From positions 29,374-93,373 of the forward strand of contig NZ_LZKK01000315.1 in assembly GCF_001672815.1 (NCBI RefSeq): a DNA stretch of 64,000 nt, written 5' to 3'. The stretch comes from Mycobacterium sp. E796 (GTDB taxonomy: Bacteria > Actinomycetota > Actinomycetes > Mycobacteriales > Mycobacteriaceae). The first letter of the stretch is position 1. The number at the start of each line of letters is the position of its first letter. The notes below the pieces were generated by a model. The model was given only the letters and a program-made list of their open reading frames with translations. It did not search any database and was not told the origin of the DNA. Below, piece by piece: positions 41,190-49,775 of this stretch. Both the position numbers and the translations under genes were made by a program.

Positions 41190-42682
41190 GCGATGGGATA
41201 TCCGATCGTCTTGGTCTGCAGGTACTGTTCGAAGCCCTCGTGGCCGTTCTGGCGCCCGATGCCACTCATCTTGTAGCCGCCGAACGGCGCGTCGGCGCCG
41301 TAATACATGGCGCTGTTGATCATCAACGAGCCGGTGCGGATGCGGCGCGCGACGGCCATGGCCCGTTCGGTGGAGCCCATGATGGCGCCGGCCAGACCGT
41401 AGCGGGAGTTGTTCGCCAACTCGACAGCGGCGTCGTCGCCACCCTCGTACGGCGTGATCGACAGGACCGGCCCGAAGACCTCCTCCTGGAAGATCGTGTG
41501 AGCCGGTTCGACGTCCGCAACGACCGTCGGCGCCACGAAGTAGCCGCGGTCCAGCCCGTCCGGCACGCCCCCGCCGACGGTGACGCGGCCACCCTCGCGC
41601 TTGGCGATCTCGATGTAGTCGAGCACCCGGGCCTGCTGCTTGGCCGACACCAGCGGCCCGCAGAAGGTGTTCGGATCCGACGGGTCGCCGACGCTGAGCG
41701 CACCGAAGGTGGCGGTAGCCACCTCGACGGCCTGCTCGTAAAGCGAATGGGGCACCAGCATGCGGGTGGCGAGCGCACAGCCCTGGCCGGAATGCATTAG
41801 GGCGCCAATGCATCCGGGCAACGCCGTGTCCAGATCGGCGTCGTCGAGCACCAGATATGCCGACTTGCCCCCGAGCTCGAGCATGTTGCGCTTCATCGTG
41901 TCCCCGGACAGGCGCTGGATGAGCTTGCCCACCGCCGTCGAACCGGTGAAGGACACCATGTCGATCCGTGGATCGGTGGCTAGCACCTGAGCGACGTTGT
42001 TGTCAGACGCCGGAACGATGTTGACCACACCGGCCGGGATGTCGGTCTTCTCGGCGATGATCCGGCCCCACCGCAACGCGCTCCACGGCGTCTCGAGTGC
42101 GGGCTTGAGCACCATGGTGTTTCCGGTCGCCAGAATCTGGCCCACCTTGTTGCTGATGATCTCGAACGGGAAATTCCACGGGGTGATGGCTCCGACCACC
42201 CCCATCGGCTCCTTGACGACGACGCGGTTGTACGGAACCCCCATCTTGGCGTCCTGGTCGAGCATCCGCTCCCACGCGAATTTCGAGATGTATTCCGCCG
42301 GCCACTTCACCGCGTCGGCCAACGGCCACTCCAGCTGCGCGATATAGGTCATCCCCACCGTCGACCCGACCTCGGCGATCAGTTCGGCGCGGATGTCCTC
42401 CTTCTCCTCTTGCAACGCGTTGTGCAGCTGCAGCAGGCAATGCTTGCGGAACTCGTGGTCGGTCGACCAGTCGGTGGTGTCGAACGCGCGCCGCGCAGCG
42501 GCGATCGCCTGTTCCATGTCCTCGGCGCCCGCATCCGTACAGGTTCCGAGCACCTCCTCGGTGGCCGGGTTGACGTTGTCGACGGTCCTGCCCGTGGACG
42601 AATCCCGCAGCCTGCCGTCAATATAGAGACGAGTTTCGGGGTCGAACTGGACGGTTGTTGCGTCAACCGGCGATGCCGTCAT
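41186..42682 (-). CDS. Aldehyde dehydrogenase (NAD(P)-dependent)
   Basis: The protein has 498 residues from ATG 42682 (AAAGGAG upstream). ITPWNFPFE holds the catalytic Asn, MLELGGKSAY the Glu (about 268), and HSGQGCALATR the Cys at residue 302. All are present. It is the first gene of a leftward unit with a CoA-transferase, VOC protein and enoyl-CoA hydratase, and it diverges from the FadE genes at 42792. It would oxidise an aldehyde to the acid taken up by the CoA-transferase. Confidence 0.92.
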   Translation of the reverse strand: MTASPVDATTVQFDPETRLYIDGRLRDSSTGRTVDNVNPATEEVLGTCTDAGAEDMEQAIAAARRAFDTTDWSTDHEFRKHCLLQLHNALQEEKEDIRAELIAEVGSTVGMTYIAQLEWPLADAVKWPAEYISKFAWERMLDQDAKMGVPYNRVVVKEPMGVVGAITPWNFPFEIISNKVGQILATGNTMVLKPALETPWSALRWGRIIAEKTDIPAGVVNIVPASDNNVAQVLATDPRIDMVSFTGSTAVGKLIQRLSGDTMKRNMLELGGKSAYLVLDDADLDTALPGCIGALMHSGQGCALATRMLVPHSLYEQAVEVATATFGALSVGDPSDPNTFCGPLVSAKQQARVLDYIEIAKREGGRVTVGGGVPDGLDRGYFVAPTVVADVEPAHTIFQEEVFGPVLSITPYEGGDDAAVELANNSRYGLAGAIMGSTERAMAVARRIRTGSLMINSAMYYGADAPFGGYKMSGIGRQNGHEGFEQYLQTKTIGYPIA

Positions 42683-42725
42683 TGGCACTCCTTTTGCTGG
42701 ACTGTGGGCGCGGCCTAGTGTACCT

Positions 42726-42750
42726 CTTATAGATAACTGTTTAGCTGATT
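42726..42750. promoter_or_regulatory. AT-rich divergent promoter element with TAACTGTTT core
   Basis: CTTATAGATAACTGTTTAGC lies in the 109-base gap between the divergent aldehyde dehydrogenase and FadE genes. TAACTGTTT is also found, on the opposite strand, upstream of the FadR-type gene (46175-46183). It is one of the recurring TAACT-core elements of this window. Confidence 0.45.
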
Positions 42751-42791
42751 CGAGCGTAGGCCGGATCCCAATTCCGAACAAGGGGTGCGCA

Positions 42792-43967
42792 GTGCTTGAC
42801 GACTACGCGTCGCAGGTCGCGATCTTCCGCCAGGATCTACGCCAGTATCTGCGCAACCTCGACTGTGCCGACGAATGGCGCGCCGCCGCGTGCACGACCG
42901 CCGAGGACGGGCTCGAGCACGATGCGGCGGTAATGGCGCGGTTGCACGCCGACGGCTGGAACCGCTACGGCTGGCCCGAGGCGGCCGGCGGCTTGGGAGG
43001 CAACGAGATTCACCGTGCCGTCCTCTACGAGGAGCTCGCGAACGCGATGCTCCCCATCCCGGCACAGGCGTGGACCTTAGAGGTGATGGGCCCGGCGATC
43101 CTGAAGTTCGCCCCGCACCTGGCCGGTGAGTACCTTCCCCGCTACCTCGACGGCACCGAATGGTGGGGCCAGGGCTTCTCCGAGCCGGAGTCCGGCAGCG
43201 ACCTGGCCTCCCTGCGCACCCGGGCGACCGATGACGGCGCGGGTGGATTTGTCGTCAACGGCCAAAAAATCTGGACTTCTCAAGGCGGCACGGCCAAGCG
43301 GCTCTGCGTGCTCGTCCGCACCGGGTCGCCAGAGAGCAGGCACCGCGGCCTGACGATGATGCTGATCGACACGGACGCACCCGGCGTGACGGTGCGGCCG
43401 ATCGCGTTGGCCAGCGGGCGGCGCGAACTCGCCGAGGTGTTCTTCGACGACGTCCGGGTGCCACCGGAACGGCTGGTCGGCGAGGTCGCCGGCGGCTGGG
43501 CCGTGACGATGTTCCTGATGCAGTACGAGCGCGGCATGTACGGCTATGCGGCGCTGAACAAGGTGCTCATGGACTTGGGACGGCTGCGCGAGTACATGGT
43601 GACGCGCGGAATGGGTTCGACCGAACGAGACCGGTTCGCGCGCGTCTACGTCGACGTGATCACGGCGCAGGCCCGTGCCGCCACCACCGTGCGCAAGCTG
43701 GCCGCCGGCGAGTCCGTGGGCCCCGAAAGCAGCATCGACAAGCTGCTCTGCAGCGAGGCCGAGCGCGCGGTCAACGACCTGATCCTCGACGTCGCGCGAG
43801 ACCACATGATGGTCGGCAGCGGGGGCGACCCTGCCCAGCTCGACACCGCTCGCGCGGAGTGGTGGTACTCGCGGGCCGCCACGATCATGGGCGGAACCGC
43901 CGAGGTTCAGCGCGGAATCATCGCTGACCACATTCTCGGGTTGCCGAAGGAAAGGCGCGCATCATGA
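42792..43967 (+). CDS. Acyl-CoA dehydrogenase, alpha-type chain of a FadE pair
   Basis: The protein has 391 residues from GTG 42792. FSEPESGSDLAS (about residues 131-142) is the FAD/substrate motif, and the C-terminus IMGGTAEVQRGIIADHILGLP is the complete tail. The stop overlaps the ATG of the next FadE gene (ATGA). Adjacent, coupled FadE genes of unequal length are typical of mycobacterial alpha2beta2 dehydrogenases that handle steroid side chains and other bulky CoA esters. This is the likely catalytic chain. Confidence 0.9.
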   Translation: MLDDYASQVAIFRQDLRQYLRNLDCADEWRAAACTTAEDGLEHDAAVMARLHADGWNRYGWPEAAGGLGGNEIHRAVLYEELANAMLPIPAQAWTLEVMGPAILKFAPHLAGEYLPRYLDGTEWWGQGFSEPESGSDLASLRTRATDDGAGGFVVNGQKIWTSQGGTAKRLCVLVRTGSPESRHRGLTMMLIDTDAPGVTVRPIALASGRRELAEVFFDDVRVPPERLVGEVAGGWAVTMFLMQYERGMYGYAALNKVLMDLGRLREYMVTRGMGSTERDRFARVYVDVITAQARAATTVRKLAAGESVGPESSIDKLLCSEAERAVNDLILDVARDHMMVGSGGDPAQLDTARAEWWYSRAATIMGGTAEVQRGIIADHILGLPKERRAS

Positions 43968-44962
43968 CCATGCGCACGCGAGGGGCAAGTCCGACCGACG
44001 AATCGTGGCCGATGATCGAAGAGGCGGTGTTCCGCCTGTTCGAGGAAGTCGCGGCCAAGCAGGACCATGTCGCCATCGGTCCGCTGCTGGCCGAGCTCGG
44101 CTGGTCGGACATTGAATCCGAATACCCGGTGGACGCGTGTGCGATGTTGTTCCGGGCGCAGGGGCGGACCCTGGCGCTGACGGACGCGCTGGACCGGGTC
44201 ATGCTGGCCGAACTGGCGTCGTTGGTGGATTCGCCGGTCGACGCCGTCGTGCTGCCCGCCCTGTCCCACGGCTCCACGCCCAGTTCGACCGAGGGCCACG
44301 TCAAAGGCATCCTGCTCGGCCTCCCGCGCGGTCGCGTCCTGGTTCCGGTCTCCGGCGCGATGGGAACGGTCTCCGTCACCCTCGTCGACGCAGACCAGCT
44401 GCGGAGCGAACGACTCGACACGTTCGACGCAAGTGTGATCTGGAGTCGCGTCGAGGGAGCCGCCGACGGCCACCTCATCGAGGCGTCGACCGAGTGGGGC
44501 CGGGCGATCGCGGCGGCGCATCGCTCACTGGCCACCGAGCTTGTGGCGTTGGCGGACCAGGCGCTGCACATCGCCGTCGAACACGTCAGCGTCCGCGTCC
44601 AGTTCGGTTCGCCGATCGGCTCGTTGCAGTCCCCCCGCCATGCCCTGGCGGCTGCCGCGGCCAAAGTGGAGGGCGCGCGGGCACTTCTCGAGGACTCGTG
44701 GCGCTACGGCGGGGTGTTGTCGGCTCAAGCCGCGAAGGTTGCAGCGGGTCGGGCACACCGCGGCGTCGCCGATGCCGTCTTGCAGGTGTGCGGGGCGGTC
44801 GGGTTGACCGCCGAACACGACCTCCATCGATATGTGAAGCGAGGCTTTCAGATCGATGCGCTGTGCGGCTCCTACTCGCAGCTGGAGTCGCTGCTGGGCG
44901 ACCGCCTGTTCGACACCTTTGCGCCCGGACGCGCCCTTCCCGCGATCATCAAGCTGGACTGA
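43964..44962 (+). CDS. Acyl-CoA dehydrogenase, beta-type chain of a FadE pair
   Basis: The protein has 332 residues, shorter than its partner. RVQFGSPIGSLQSPRHALAAA (about residues 209-229) is the typical C-terminal-domain helix, while the FSEP motif and GTSEIQ tail of complete enzymes are missing. The ATG overlaps the upstream FadE stop. It is therefore most likely the non-catalytic or FAD-bridging subunit of a heterotetramer with the 42792 product. The third FadE follows after six bases. Confidence 0.88.
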   Translation: MTMRTRGASPTDESWPMIEEAVFRLFEEVAAKQDHVAIGPLLAELGWSDIESEYPVDACAMLFRAQGRTLALTDALDRVMLAELASLVDSPVDAVVLPALSHGSTPSSTEGHVKGILLGLPRGRVLVPVSGAMGTVSVTLVDADQLRSERLDTFDASVIWSRVEGAADGHLIEASTEWGRAIAAAHRSLATELVALADQALHIAVEHVSVRVQFGSPIGSLQSPRHALAAAAAKVEGARALLEDSWRYGGVLSAQAAKVAAGRAHRGVADAVLQVCGAVGLTAEHDLHRYVKRGFQIDALCGSYSQLESLLGDRLFDTFAPGRALPAIIKLD

Positions 44963-44968
44963 GGAATC

Positions 44969-46111
44969 ATGCGCCGCAATATTTTCGACGAGGTACACGA
45001 CGACTTCCGCGCCACCGCGCGGGAGTTCTTCGAGCGAGAGTGCGTTCCCAACGTGGAGAAGTGGGAACGCGACGGCAAGGTCAGCCGTGAGGCGTGGCTG
45101 GCCGCGGGCGAGCACGGTCTGATCGGTTGGGAGTTCGACGAGAAGTACGGCGGGCTCGGTGTCAAGGACTTCCGGTTCAACCAGATCATCTCCGAGGAGA
45201 TGTTCATGACCGGCTCCGTCGGCATCGGCCTTGGCGTCCAAAACGACATCCTGATGCCTTATCTCAACAGCTTGACCACCGACGAACAGAAGGCGCGTTG
45301 GCTGCCGAAGTTCATCTCCGGGGAGTACATCGGTTCGATTGCGATGTCCGAGCCGGCGGCGGGGTCAGATCTGGCCGGCATCAAGACCACCGCCCGCGAC
45401 GAGGGCGATCACTGGGTAGTCAACGGGCAGAAGACGTTCATCAGCAACGGGCTGCTGTCGAAGCTCGTGCTCGCAGCGGTGAAGACCGATCCGGCGGCGG
45501 GGCGCAAAGGCATCAGCCTGCTGATGATCGAAGACGGTATGGAGGGTTTCACCCGAGGTCGCAAACTCGACAAGATCGGGCAGTTCTCCGCTGACACCGC
45601 AGAGCTGTTCTTCGACAACGTCAGAGTGCCGAAGGAGAACCTCGTCGGGGAACTGAATCGCGGCTTCTATCACCTGGTGTCCAACCTGCCCTTCGAGCGA
45701 GTCGGTGTGGCCTGCTATGCGTTACCCGCAGCGCGGCGAGCGCTCGACCTCACCAAGGCTTATGCACTGGAGCGCACCGCCTTCGGCCAGCCGATCGGTA
45801 CGTTCCAAGTCAACCGGCACTTCATCGCCGAGATGCAGGTGAAACTCGATGCCGCACAGACGTATCTCGACCAGTGCGTGCTTGCGGTCAACGAGGGCAC
45901 CCTCTCCGACGCCGACGCGGCGGGCCTGAAATGGTGGACCTCCGAGGTGCAGTGGGAGATCCTCGACCGGTGCCTGCAGCTGCACGGCGGCTACGGCTAC
46001 ATCAACGAGTACGAGGTGGCTCGACTGTGGCGCGATTCTCGGGTCCAGCGACTTTATGCGGGCACCACCGAGATCATGAAGGATCTCATGGGCCGCGCGA
46101 TGGGCTTTTGA
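44969..46111 (+). CDS. Acyl-CoA dehydrogenase (homotetrameric type likely)
   Basis: The protein has 380 residues; ATG 44969 follows GAGGAA. IAMSEPAAGSDLAG (about residues 125-138) and LHGGYGYINEYEVARLWRD near the C-terminus are strong signatures, and RTAFGQPIGTFQ starts the C-terminal helix. The end reads LYAGTTEIMKDL, so the MCAD-position Glu is Ala; in long-chain and isovaleryl enzymes the base lies elsewhere. With both motifs complete it should be self-sufficient, perhaps acting on a shorter product than the FadE pair before it. Confidence 0.9.
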   Translation: MRRNIFDEVHDDFRATAREFFERECVPNVEKWERDGKVSREAWLAAGEHGLIGWEFDEKYGGLGVKDFRFNQIISEEMFMTGSVGIGLGVQNDILMPYLNSLTTDEQKARWLPKFISGEYIGSIAMSEPAAGSDLAGIKTTARDEGDHWVVNGQKTFISNGLLSKLVLAAVKTDPAAGRKGISLLMIEDGMEGFTRGRKLDKIGQFSADTAELFFDNVRVPKENLVGELNRGFYHLVSNLPFERVGVACYALPAARRALDLTKAYALERTAFGQPIGTFQVNRHFIAEMQVKLDAAQTYLDQCVLAVNEGTLSDADAAGLKWWTSEVQWEILDRCLQLHGGYGYINEYEVARLWRDSRVQRLYAGTTEIMKDLMGRAMGF

Positions 46112-46170
46112 CGATGAGCTTGCTCACTGAGTGGGTGCGTTAGCGATTTACGCAGGGCCGTTCGGCTAAC

Positions 46171-46193
46171 CTACAAACAGTTAGTTGATTACG
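46171..46193. promoter_or_regulatory. AT-rich promoter element upstream of the FadR-type regulator
   Basis: CTACAAACAGTTAGTTGATT lies 20-40 bases before ATG 46213. AAACAGTTA is the reverse complement of the TAACTGTTT in the element at 42726. If the FadR-type protein binds this core it would also regulate itself. The match is short and needs statistics. Confidence 0.4.
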
Positions 46194-46212
46194 ACTACGG
46201 TGGAGGGTCGAT

Positions 46213-46953
46213 ATGGAGCTCACCAGCCTTCGCGAGCCGAAGATGGCCGATCGCGTGGCCACCGTCCTGCGCAGGATGTTCATCCGCGGCGAGATCGCCG
46301 AAGGGACGATGCTCCCCCCGGAGTCAGAACTCATGGAGCGGTTCGGCGTGTCGCGGCCGACGCTGCGCGAGGCATTCCGCGTTCTCGAATCGGAATCGCT
46401 CATTGTCGTGCAGCGTGGCGTCCGCGGCGGCGCCCGGGTCACCCGACCGCGACGCGAGACGCTTGCCCGTTATGCCGGAGTGATTCTCGAGTACGAGGGC
46501 GTGACACTCAAAGATGTCTATGACGCGCGAATGGCTCTCGAGACGCCGATGGTTGTGCAGCTGGCCAAAGAGCGCAACGCAAAAGCGATCGCGGAGTTGG
46601 AGCAGATCGTCGAAGCCGAGGAGCAGCTGAAACCGGGCAGCGACGCCGTGGTCCAACTGACGGACTTCCACGCCGCCATCGCACGGCTGTCGGGCAATAA
46701 GACCTTGCAGATCGTCAGCGACATGCTGCATCACATCGTCGAGAAGGCAAATCGCTCGCTGCAGCCCACCGAAGGTGCTCGCGCAGAGCAGGCGGTCCGT
46801 CGGTCCGCGAAGACACATCGCATGGTGCTGGATCTGATCAAGGCGGGGGAGGCCGAGAAGGCCGGCGAGCTGTGGAAAAAGCACCTACAGAAGGCGGAGG
46901 AATTCGTGCTGTCGGGCTCCGAATTGTCCACCGTCGTCGACCTTCTCGAATGA
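46213..46953 (+). CDS. GntR-family (FadR subfamily) transcriptional regulator
   Basis: The protein has 246 residues from ATG 46213, with GGAGGG upstream. The winged helix-turn-helix (about residues 8-75) contains LMERFGVSRPTLREAFRVLE and a wing RGVRGGARV; the all-helical FCD effector domain follows (about 90-235). FadR-type regulators usually bind acyl-CoAs or organic acids. Its stop overlaps the thioesterase start (ATGA). It is the only non-TetR regulator of the window and stands amid the beta-oxidation genes. Confidence 0.9.
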   Translation: MELTSLREPKMADRVATVLRRMFIRGEIAEGTMLPPESELMERFGVSRPTLREAFRVLESESLIVVQRGVRGGARVTRPRRETLARYAGVILEYEGVTLKDVYDARMALETPMVVQLAKERNAKAIAELEQIVEAEEQLKPGSDAVVQLTDFHAAIARLSGNKTLQIVSDMLHHIVEKANRSLQPTEGARAEQAVRRSAKTHRMVLDLIKAGEAEKAGELWKKHLQKAEEFVLSGSELSTVVDLLE

Positions 46954-47786
46954 CAGATGTGAGCCGGGAGGCCGGCCACGACATCGAGACGCCAATCCAT
47001 CTGCTTCGGCGATTCGGGATCGAGGTATTGATCGCGGATCAGGAATCCGCCGTCGTGGAGATGTCGATGCCGCTCGCGGGCATGCGCAACCCCTTCACCA
47101 ATCTGCCGACGGTCGGCCCACTCGGCGTGCTCATCGATGCGGTCAGCGGAATGTCCAACCACTTCCGGTGTCGCGACGCCGAGTGGACGGTGTCCACCGA
47201 ATTGGCCATCGAGCTGAGCCCCGAGGGAAGCGAGCGGGCGACCGCGAACGGCGCTTCCCCAGTCGTCGCCTCAGGTCGACCGCTGGGCGCTCGCGACAGC
47301 GGGACAGCGCTTTCCGTGTGCACCCTGACGTGCGATGGCGTCGTCATCGGCGGGGGTACCGTGCGGTCGTATTACGTCGCGCCCGACGCGCTCGACCTGA
47401 GCGAGCCCACCGAGACCGTCGCCAAGCGTCACAACACCTCCCTGGCAGAACTCATGGCCGTGGAGCCCCTGCCGCCTACCGACGCCGTACGCGTCCTGCG
47501 CCAGCACGTAGACCCGTTCCTCAACAACGCCGTCGGCGTCATCAACGGCGGAGTCGCCTCGGCGGGACTCGAATTGGCCGCGTCTGCGGCGGTGAACACC
47601 GGCGGTGCGCCGATGCGAACCGCGTCGGTCCGGGTGAATTTCCTGCGTCCGTTCTACGCCGGCGACCGGTCTCGCTACGTAGCGGCGCCGCTGCGCATCG
47701 GACGCAGCACCGCGGTCGCCGACGCACGTGCAATCGGGGACGACGGCAAGCCCGCGCTGACTGCCCGCGTCACCGCCTACCGCTAG
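46950..47786 (+). CDS. Double-hotdog acyl-CoA thioesterase-like protein
   Basis: The protein has 278 residues from ATG 46950. Two hotdog (PaaI/4HBT-like) units are recognisable: the first around PFTNLPTVGPLGVLIDAVSGM (about residues 50-70) and the second around NNAVGVINGGVASAGLELAA (about residues 191-210), each a helix after a strand. It is translationally coupled to the FadR-type regulator. It would hydrolyse an acyl-CoA, perhaps to release CoA or to tune effector levels for the regulator; both are inferences. Confidence 0.78.
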   Translation: MTDVSREAGHDIETPIHLLRRFGIEVLIADQESAVVEMSMPLAGMRNPFTNLPTVGPLGVLIDAVSGMSNHFRCRDAEWTVSTELAIELSPEGSERATANGASPVVASGRPLGARDSGTALSVCTLTCDGVVIGGGTVRSYYVAPDALDLSEPTETVAKRHNTSLAELMAVEPLPPTDAVRVLRQHVDPFLNNAVGVINGGVASAGLELAASAAVNTGGAPMRTASVRVNFLRPFYAGDRSRYVAAPLRIGRSTAVADARAIGDDGKPALTARVTAYR

Positions 47787-47793
47787 CTAGCGG

Positions 47794-48603
47794 CTACTTC
47801 TTGGACCGGGCACGGAACGCGGCGACTCGCTCCTTGAACTCCGGCGTCGAGAACGACGTCAGCTCCTCGGCGAGCGCGTACTCCAGGACGCCTTGAGCAG
47901 CCCGGGCAAGGTGCATGTTCAGCGCCACCTTCGATGACCGCAGAGCCTGGGGCGGCAATGCGGCGAACCGCTCGCCGAGTACCAGCGCCTCCTCGAGCAC
48001 CGCGTCGTCGGGGACGACCTTGGTGACCAGATTCAGCTTCTCCGCGATCGACGCGGTGATCCGATCACCAAGCAGCACATACTCCTTGGCTTTCATCATG
48101 CCGATCAGCAGGGGCAGCATGGCTGCGCCGCCGTCCCCGGCAGTGAGCCCAACGGCGACGTGCGGGTCGGCCAAGTAGCTGGTCTCCCCCATCACCAGCA
48201 GGTCGGACAACAGGGCGATCGAACAGCCCAGCCCCACCGCCGGTCCGTTGACCGCGGACACCAGGGGCTTCGGGAAGTTGATCACCTCGAGGAAGACGGT
48301 GCGGGCCTCGTGGATCTGGAACGCGCGCGCCACTTCGTCTTCGATGAGGCGGCCGAACATCACCATATCCCCGCCTGCCGAGAACGCCTTGCCGACACCG
48401 GTGGTCACGACGGCCTTGACGTCGACGTCGGCGTCGAGCGCCTTCCAGATGGTGGCGAATGCGTGGTGCACCTCCTCGGTGACGGCGTTGAGCGCCTCCG
48501 GCCGGTTGATGCTCACGACGTGAACGTTGCCGCGCTTTTCCACCAGCAGCCATGGGGCGAACTGCTCGTAGCCGGCGAGGGTGGCGATGTCGGAAGCCGT
48601 CAT
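47794..48603 (-). CDS. Enoyl-CoA hydratase/isomerase family protein
   Basis: The protein has 269 residues from ATG 48603. SINRPEALNAVTEEVHHAF is the first oxyanion strand, GVGKAFSAGGDMVMFG the second, and AVNGPAVGLGCSIALLSDLLV the active-site helix. The third segment reads YLADPHVAVGLTAGDGG, where hydratases usually have a catalytic Glu, so isomerase or other crotonase chemistry is possible. It is the last gene of a leftward unit with a thiolase and an HMG-CoA-synthase-like/OB-fold protein. Confidence 0.87.
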   Translation of the reverse strand: MTASDIATLAGYEQFAPWLLVEKRGNVHVVSINRPEALNAVTEEVHHAFATIWKALDADVDVKAVVTTGVGKAFSAGGDMVMFGRLIEDEVARAFQIHEARTVFLEVINFPKPLVSAVNGPAVGLGCSIALLSDLLVMGETSYLADPHVAVGLTAGDGGAAMLPLLIGMMKAKEYVLLGDRITASIAEKLNLVTKVVPDDAVLEEALVLGERFAALPPQALRSSKVALNMHLARAAQGVLEYALAEELTSFSTPEFKERVAAFRARSKK

Positions 48604-48614
48604 GTGATTTCCCG

Positions 48615-49775
48615 TCAGCCTTTCTTGTTTGAAAGGATGGTCACCGCGGAGACCGCGGTTGGACCGCCGATGTTGTGCGCCAAGGCAAAACGAGCGCCGT
48701 CGACCTGATTCTCCGCCTGGCCGCGGAGCTGATTGAATAGCTCGTAGCACTGCGCGACGCCGGTGGCGCCCGGCGGGTGTCCCTTGGCCTTCAAGCCGCC
48801 GCTGGGATTGATCGGTATCGAGCCGCCCACGTAATTCTCGCGCGCCTCGACCAGTTTGTATGCCTCGAACCTACTGGCGAAGCCGAGGTCCTCATAGCTG
48901 ATCAGTTCCACCCCGGTGAAGCAATCGTGCACCTCGGCCACGTCGATGTCACTCGGCGTCACCCCCGCCATCCGCATAGCCGACTTCGCCGCCCGCACGG
49001 TCGGCGGAAAGGTGGTCATGTCCTGCTTGTGCTGATGCATCACCCGATCCATACCGATGCCCACCCCGCGCACCCACACCGGGCGATCCGTGTAGCGATC
49101 GACTACGTCCTCGGCAGCCAAGATAACCGCCGCCGCCCCGTCGCTCTGCGGTGTGCAGTCGTAGAGGCCGAAGGGTTCCACCACGATGGGTGCAGCGAGC
49201 GCCTTCTCGACACTGATCTCATAGCGCAGTTGGGCTTTGGGGTTTTTCAGCGCATGGAAGTGGTTCTTCACCGCGACCATGGCCATGTGTTCCTTGGTCG
49301 CCGGCGACTCGTGCAGATACCGGGTGACGTGTAGCGCGAAGTTCGCAGGAGCCACCAGACCGAGTGGGTAATCCCAGGCGTTGTCGCGGGTCATCGCCGC
49401 CCAGTCCCAGAAGGTGGTGTTGGAAGCGGTCTCGCGCACCTTGTCCGCCCCCACCACCAGGACCACGTCGTAGAAACCCGACGCGATGGCCATGGTCCCG
49501 TTGCGGATCGCGTCATTGCCTGTGGCACAGGCATTCTCGACGCGAGTAACGGGTATGTCGGTGAGGTCCAGGGTATCGGCGAGGATGCCCGACGGGAAGC
49601 CGTCAGTGGTCGAGAGCTCGCCGAACCACGCCGCCTCGATCTCGGACTTCTCGATGCCCTTGTCGACATTGCCGACGGCCTCGGCGTAGGCCATCGGCAC
49701 CAGGTCCTTGATGCCGAGTTCGAAATGTTCGGCGAACGGGGTCATGCCCGCACCTACGATGGCGACGTTCCTCAT
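48615..49775 (-). CDS. Thiolase (SCP-x type) with complete active site
   Basis: The protein has 386 residues from ATG 49775. All catalytic motifs are kept: ENACATGN (nucleophile Cys), EVHDCFTGVEL (His and Cys) and KAKGHPPGATG (His). This separates it from the two degenerate thiolase-like proteins at 2671 and 27978. It should cleave a 3-ketoacyl-CoA or run in the condensing direction. Its ATG overlaps the stop of the HMG-CoA-synthase-like/OB-fold gene (four bases), which suggests a complex between them. Confidence 0.92.
   Translation of the reverse strand: MRNVAIVGAGMTPFAEHFELGIKDLVPMAYAEAVGNVDKGIEKSEIEAAWFGELSTTDGFPSGILADTLDLTDIPVTRVENACATGNDAIRNGTMAIASGFYDVVLVVGADKVRETASNTTFWDWAAMTRDNAWDYPLGLVAPANFALHVTRYLHESPATKEHMAMVAVKNHFHALKNPKAQLRYEISVEKALAAPIVVEPFGLYDCTPQSDGAAAVILAAEDVVDRYTDRPVWVRGVGIGMDRVMHQHKQDMTTFPPTVRAAKSAMRMAGVTPSDIDVAEVHDCFTGVELISYEDLGFASRFEAYKLVEARENYVGGSIPINPSGGLKAKGHPPGATGVAQCYELFNQLRGQAENQVDGARFALAHNIGGPTAVSAVTILSNKKG

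Noticed and set aside
40056..41276. Plus-strand open frame opposite the CoA-transferase at 39978
   Set aside because: Its composition (Val/Ala/Gly/Arg/Asp) is that of an antisense shadow, and the opposite strand has a complete catalytic motif.
41190..41813. In-frame upstream extension of the CoA-transferase gene by about 200 codons
   Set aside because: The extension lies in the ALDH coding region in another frame; ATG 41189 overlaps the ALDH stop as a normal coupled start.
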